Shown: piece after piece, positions 59,986 through 64,000 of the stretch
How positions within the stretch are numbered: the stretch's first letter is position 1
Layout: each line of letters begins with the position of its first letter
Source: Zonotrichia leucophrys gambelii
Lineage: Eukaryota > Chordata > Aves > Passeriformes > Passerellidae
DNA: 64,000 bases
Reading direction: 5' to 3'
NCBI RefSeq assembly: GCF_028769735.1
Contig: NC_088171.1
Span: 143,489,917-143,553,916, forward strand
Notes under the pieces: model-generated
The model's database searches: none
The model's input: only the letters and a program-made list of their open reading frames with translations
What the model was told of the DNA's origin: nothing
Translations under genes and position numbers: made by a program

Positions 59986-62584
59986 GTTCACCGGCTGGAT
60001 GTAAAACTAGCTGGTTGGAGTAGGTCAAATCTATGCATAAGAAAAACTTCAAGTGATAATAACATTTTAGTGAAACTATCAGTGTATTTTTAATTCTGTA
60101 TCATAGACTGAAGAACCTCCAACACACTCTGCTTGATTTGCCTCATGATTATTTGTCAGATAAAACATGGAAATTTTTATTAAATTTTTTGTGTTCTACT
60201 TTCAAGTCAAACATTTTTTTGGGTAATCATTGTTTGCTGTCTGAAATAATTCTGGAAGCAGATAAAATACTCCTACTGTGCTGAAGCAAAGCAATACAGA
60301 CAAGGAATGATCAATTTATCCCAGTAGCAGCCTTACTGACAGCATGATGACTGTCATTGTAATTATTTTAGCTGATGAAAAAAATCTCAAAACAACTAAA
60401 AAAATATTTCTTTTCTTGATCCAAGTTTTAGATTTTCTTCAGATTTTCCTGATAATTTTGGTCAAAACTACAATTAAAAATTTTAAAAATATGCTTCTTG
60501 GATATAATTTGTATTTGAGATCAGGCTTTATTATCAAGCTGCTGAGCTTCTCTGAATCCCAGATTTTCAAATTATTCATTTGGAGATGCGTGCCTCCAGT
60601 GATTGCAGTATAATATTAATAGGTCATTTCATTGTATTTCAATGCCTCTTTTCCACTGCTGTCTACTGGACAATTTAGTCAGCAATAAAAAAAAAAAAAA
60701 GAGGATCCTCTTGTACTGACATTGAGTTTTAGCAAAAGACACAAGGCCATTTCTGACTGGTTTAGGTTCTTTCATTTAACAAAAACTGAATGCTCCTAGA
60801 TTATGAAGAGTGTGCTTCAGGGGTGACACAGTTGGATCCTCAGGCTAACATTTTATGATTTTCTTGGGTAAATCACACCCCTCACTGGTTTTGGAACCTT
60901 GCAGTGTATGAATGTGTAATTTCTTCACTGGTGAGAGGAGCTTATCCAAAACTCTCTTACACTGCAAATATTCTGACTGCAAGAGCATCCTGGAGGGAAG
61001 TAAAAATTGCATCTCCACAGACATTTTTCCTCAGGCTAGATGCTCCAAAGAGTACAGATGTGAACACTGTGCACTCTATAAGGCAACCAACACATAGATT
61101 CATACCCTTCCTTGTGCCCTCACTGTTTTCACAACAGGTTTGGCAGTGGGTTTGGCTTGTGTGTGCACACAAGCTTCACATAATTCATGGAAGTGGAGGA
61201 ACAACATCCACACAGATCACGTTCCAGTGATGGCATCCTGCACGGTGTCTGGAGAATATCAGGTGCCAGAAGCAGGGATGGGAGAAGGTGGAGGTAAATA
61301 CAGCTTGTTGGTTGGCTTCATTCATTCAGAGCCCCCACTCCCTGCTTGCTCAAGGCTATGTCTTCTTATGTCTTTTGGAAGTGATGGTTCATGGCTGCTG
61401 TTATGGTTAAGAGAGTTAATAAAGCAGATCAGAGCTCTGATTTAAAATCTACAGTTTTGGTGGTGTGTTTTATAATGGGTAAAACTGTACACATCCTATG
61501 AATGATCTTCTGGTTTGTTTATTTTTTATTGTTTTTGTGTGATTATCCAGACATTCTCAGCTGCATTTTCTTCATTAGCCTAATTCACAACATTTTTTGG
61601 TTGTTGAACTCTAAACTGAACTTCAGCTTTTGCCAAGGATCCACATTTCTCCCTACATTTAATTCATCCAGAGTAGCTATTGAGTCACAAGGGCAGTGTT
61701 AATTTATGATTGGATATTGGAACCTGAAATAACAATTGGAAAGGCAGAGGCAAGAGGCTTTCAAAGCATGAAATTAAAACCTTTGGGCTATGGCTTAACT
61801 TGCTACTTATTTTTCTCATTTTCTTGCCATCAATACTTTTGTTCTACTCTTGATGTGATGTTTTTCACAGGGCATGATCTGGGGCTTTATTCACTCTTTG
61901 TTTTCATGTGATATATGGGGTATTTTTTATTAGCTTGTATTATAACCCATGCTCTGTCTGTTCTTACTCAGATGTCTGCTATTAATTGTCTTTATGAGAG
62001 TTATAAACTTTTCTGAGATACTTGGCTGTGGTTCTCCTTTAACTTGCATGAGAATCTGATCTCAGTAAACAAAAAATGGAGATTTCTGGGGAAATCTGAG
62101 ATTTGGAAATTTTTTGCTTCTGCACTAAACTGGCCCAGGGCACCATCATGCCCATGGATTAGTGATCAGGGAAACCAGAGAAGCTGATCCATTTTTCCTG
62201 GAAGTGTTGGCCTGGGCCAGCCTAAAATCTGCCAGACAGTGCCTGGGCCCAGCTTGTGAGATGGGATGGGGCAGAGCAGGATGGGACAGGAAAAGAGCTG
62301 TTCACGTGATGGACCAAGCCAACCTGTTCAACTTTTCTGAAGGGGAAGAGTGTTGACACTTATGAATCCAAGTTTATCCACCTCCCCAATGGGGCATAGA
62401 AGAGGTGCAGAATATTATTTGTTTTAATTAATATTAAGATTAAGATTAAACTTTAAAAATAAATAAGGAAATAGGAAGACAAAACATAAAATAGAAAGAA
62501 GAAATTCACTCTGGAGAATAATTGTTAACTTATTTTTATGAACTTTGGTGAAAAAGGAGAATCTGAACTGAATTATCTATTTTC
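59986..62584. other. Unique DNA, no gene seen
   Basis: Includes an A14 run at 60687-60700. Open frames up to 108 codons (60904-61230 plus) without recognisable domains. Confidence 0.5.
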
Positions 62585-62623
62585 ACATATATATGTGTGT
62601 CTGTGTGTGTATATATATATATT
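62585..62623. repeat. Compound TA/TG dinucleotide repeat
   Basis: ATATATATGTGTGTCTGTGTGTGTATATATATATATT, split here as short TA, TG and TA runs; alternating purine-pyrimidine throughout apart from one TC step. Confidence 0.88.
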
Positions 62624-62807
62624 GCTCTTACTCTACTATCACTCTAAAATAATACATTGGAAATGTCTTTCTTTTCTGAGTAATATACTGAATCCTTGTT
62701 AGCTTATCTTTTTTTTTCTATTGTCTTCCACATTGACTGCTCTTTTGAAGTAGAGACACAATTTTCTGTCAGTGAGTCCACAATAGTGCTCTGAGCTATT
62801 GCAATGG

Positions 62808-62827
62808 CATGATTTCATGAAATCATG
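62808..62827. repeat. Perfect 20-bp palindrome
   Basis: CATGATTTCA is followed immediately by its exact reverse complement TGAAATCATG with no spacer. The symmetry breaks at the next base on each side. Confidence 0.9.
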
Positions 62828-63307
62828 ATTTGAAAAGAATCCTGTTATTTAAAATAATTGAATTATCAAGGATCTCAGAGGGTGAGTGTTGACAAAAAGA
62901 TAATAAAGGCAGGTGTGAAGGGTTGGGTTGTTGTGGGTTGAAGATTTGCTTTCTTGACTATTTGTGGAATAATCAGGTTCCACTACTGCCAAGTGAAAAA
63001 TGCTGCAGATATATAAGAAAGTTCAAATATGCTATAAACTCATTCTGCTGGTTCAGAGCTATTCAAACTATTCTGTCTGCACCAGACTTAATATTTTGAT
63101 GGAAGAGGCATCTGTCCTGTGCAAAGGGCATAAAATCATAAAACCAGTATAAATTCCTGCAGTTCAACAGTCATGAACCCACTTCAATCAAGATCAGATT
63201 TGATGGTTGAGCTACAAGGATCAAATGCTTTACTTGCAATTAGGCCACTGGTTTTATCAAATAAATAATGCCTTTCAAACAATAGTTAGGACTATTTATT
63301 TCAGCAC
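62828..63307. other. Unique DNA, no gene seen
   Basis: Nothing recognised. Confidence 0.5.
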
Positions 63308-63592
63308 CTAAAGGAAGCTGGAGAGGGATTTTTCACAAGGGCACAGGACAAGGCAGGAGGGCCTTAAACTAAAGGAAGGTAAGTTTAAATAAAATTCTTC
63401 CCTGTGAGGGTGATGAAGCAATGGAACAGTTTGCCCAGAGAAGCTGTGGGTGCTCCATCTCTGGAGTTGTTCAAGATTGGGTTGGATGATTTGAGCAACC
63501 TGGTCTAGTGGAAGGTGCCCCTGCCCATGGCAGGAGGGGTGGTACTAGAGGATATTTAGGTCCTGTGCAACACAAACCATTCCATGACTCTA
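63308..63592 (+). mobile_element. CR1 LINE 3' end, 0.28 kb
   Basis: Plus-strand CR1 tail with the order 'aggaagctggagagggattt', 'aggacaaggcaggagggcct', 'tgcccagagaagctgtggg', 'gttggatgatttgagcaacc', 'aaggtgcccctgcccatgg' and a decayed terminal repeat 'aaaccattccatgactctag'. It is the same CR1 type as the minus-strand copy at 1988. Small internal deletions are evident against that copy. Confidence 0.9.
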
Positions 63593-64000
63593 GGAAACAA
63601 AAGACATTTTACTCATTGAAATTAGTCACTTCAAAAGATAAAATTTTATTTGGAAAAAAAAAATATTTCAACTAACTGGTCTTATGTATCAGGCTAAACT
63701 CTGGTCTCTGTTATGCCAAGTTCAATCGAGATCGCTCCACGTTCTGTAAACACATTTTGTACTCTGGTCAATTGATGCATCATCATTGTGCTAAAAAAAG
63801 TGTAAATGGGATCTGAATGAATTCTTGCAGTTTGTGGCAGTTATAAAACAGAAAGTATTGATATACTCAAACCTTAGAAAGTACTGGTACATGAGTGGCA
63901 GGGCAACCTTTTCTAAAAGATGTTTTGAAATCTCACTGGGAAACGGTTTTGATGAAAGTGAGTGATACAGCCAGAAAGAGCAGAAGGTTATGGATAAATC
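63593..64000. other. Unique DNA, no gene seen
   Basis: Nothing recognised up to the window edge. Confidence 0.5.

Overview
The window looks like intergenic or deep-intronic nuclear DNA from a bird, most likely a passerine. Four things point there: several CR1 LINE fragments of avian type, a tRNA-Ile-derived SINE with a CR1-like tail (the zebra-finch TguSINE1 type), two solo LTRs flanked by perfect 6-bp target duplications, and a few very old MIR-like SINE remnants shared across amniotes. Family names come from remembered consensus features; no database search was run.

I found no convincing host protein-coding gene, exon, tRNA gene or other RNA gene. The longest open frame (169 codons, 25164-25673) has no recognisable domain and an ordinary AT-rich composition. 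Apart from the CR1 reverse-transcriptase remnant at 40 kb, the open frames I can explain lie in repeats, antisense to repeats, or in unique AT-rich DNA at lengths expected by chance.

Layout. 0-6 kb: AT-rich DNA, a minus-strand CR1 split by a 387-bp solo LTR (2391-2777), a (TC)n microsatellite and a small cluster of RFX/NFI-like motifs near 5.3 kb. 6-15 kb: a TguSINE1-like element, an old MIR, an (AAAAT)n tract, a perfect 35-bp tandem duplication and a pyrimidine-rich stretch. 14.8-15.5 kb: a GC- and CpG-rich 674-bp solo LTR. 15.5-35 kb: mostly unique AT-rich DNA with a short CR1 tail, a tandem ETS/RUNX-like motif pair, a 160-bp AT/TG compound satellite, a 28-bp poly(T) and a MIR copy. 35.7-41.7 kb: the most repeat-rich part, with a 1.2-kb minus-strand CR1 reaching into its reverse-transcriptase domain, a plus-strand CR1 fragment of the same domain and a much older CR1-like fragment. 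41.7-64 kb: unique DNA with a small CpG-rich pocket at 49.9-50.2 kb, three MIR remnants, two plus-strand CR1 3' ends and a perfect 20-bp palindrome.

No genes work together here. The region reads as a slowly accumulating archive of retroelements: MIR and old CR1 first, then younger CR1, then SINE and LTR insertions. A few motif clusters could be enhancers. I saw no undescribed biological system. The best leads are the two precisely bounded LTRs, the CpG-rich pocket and the motif clusters.
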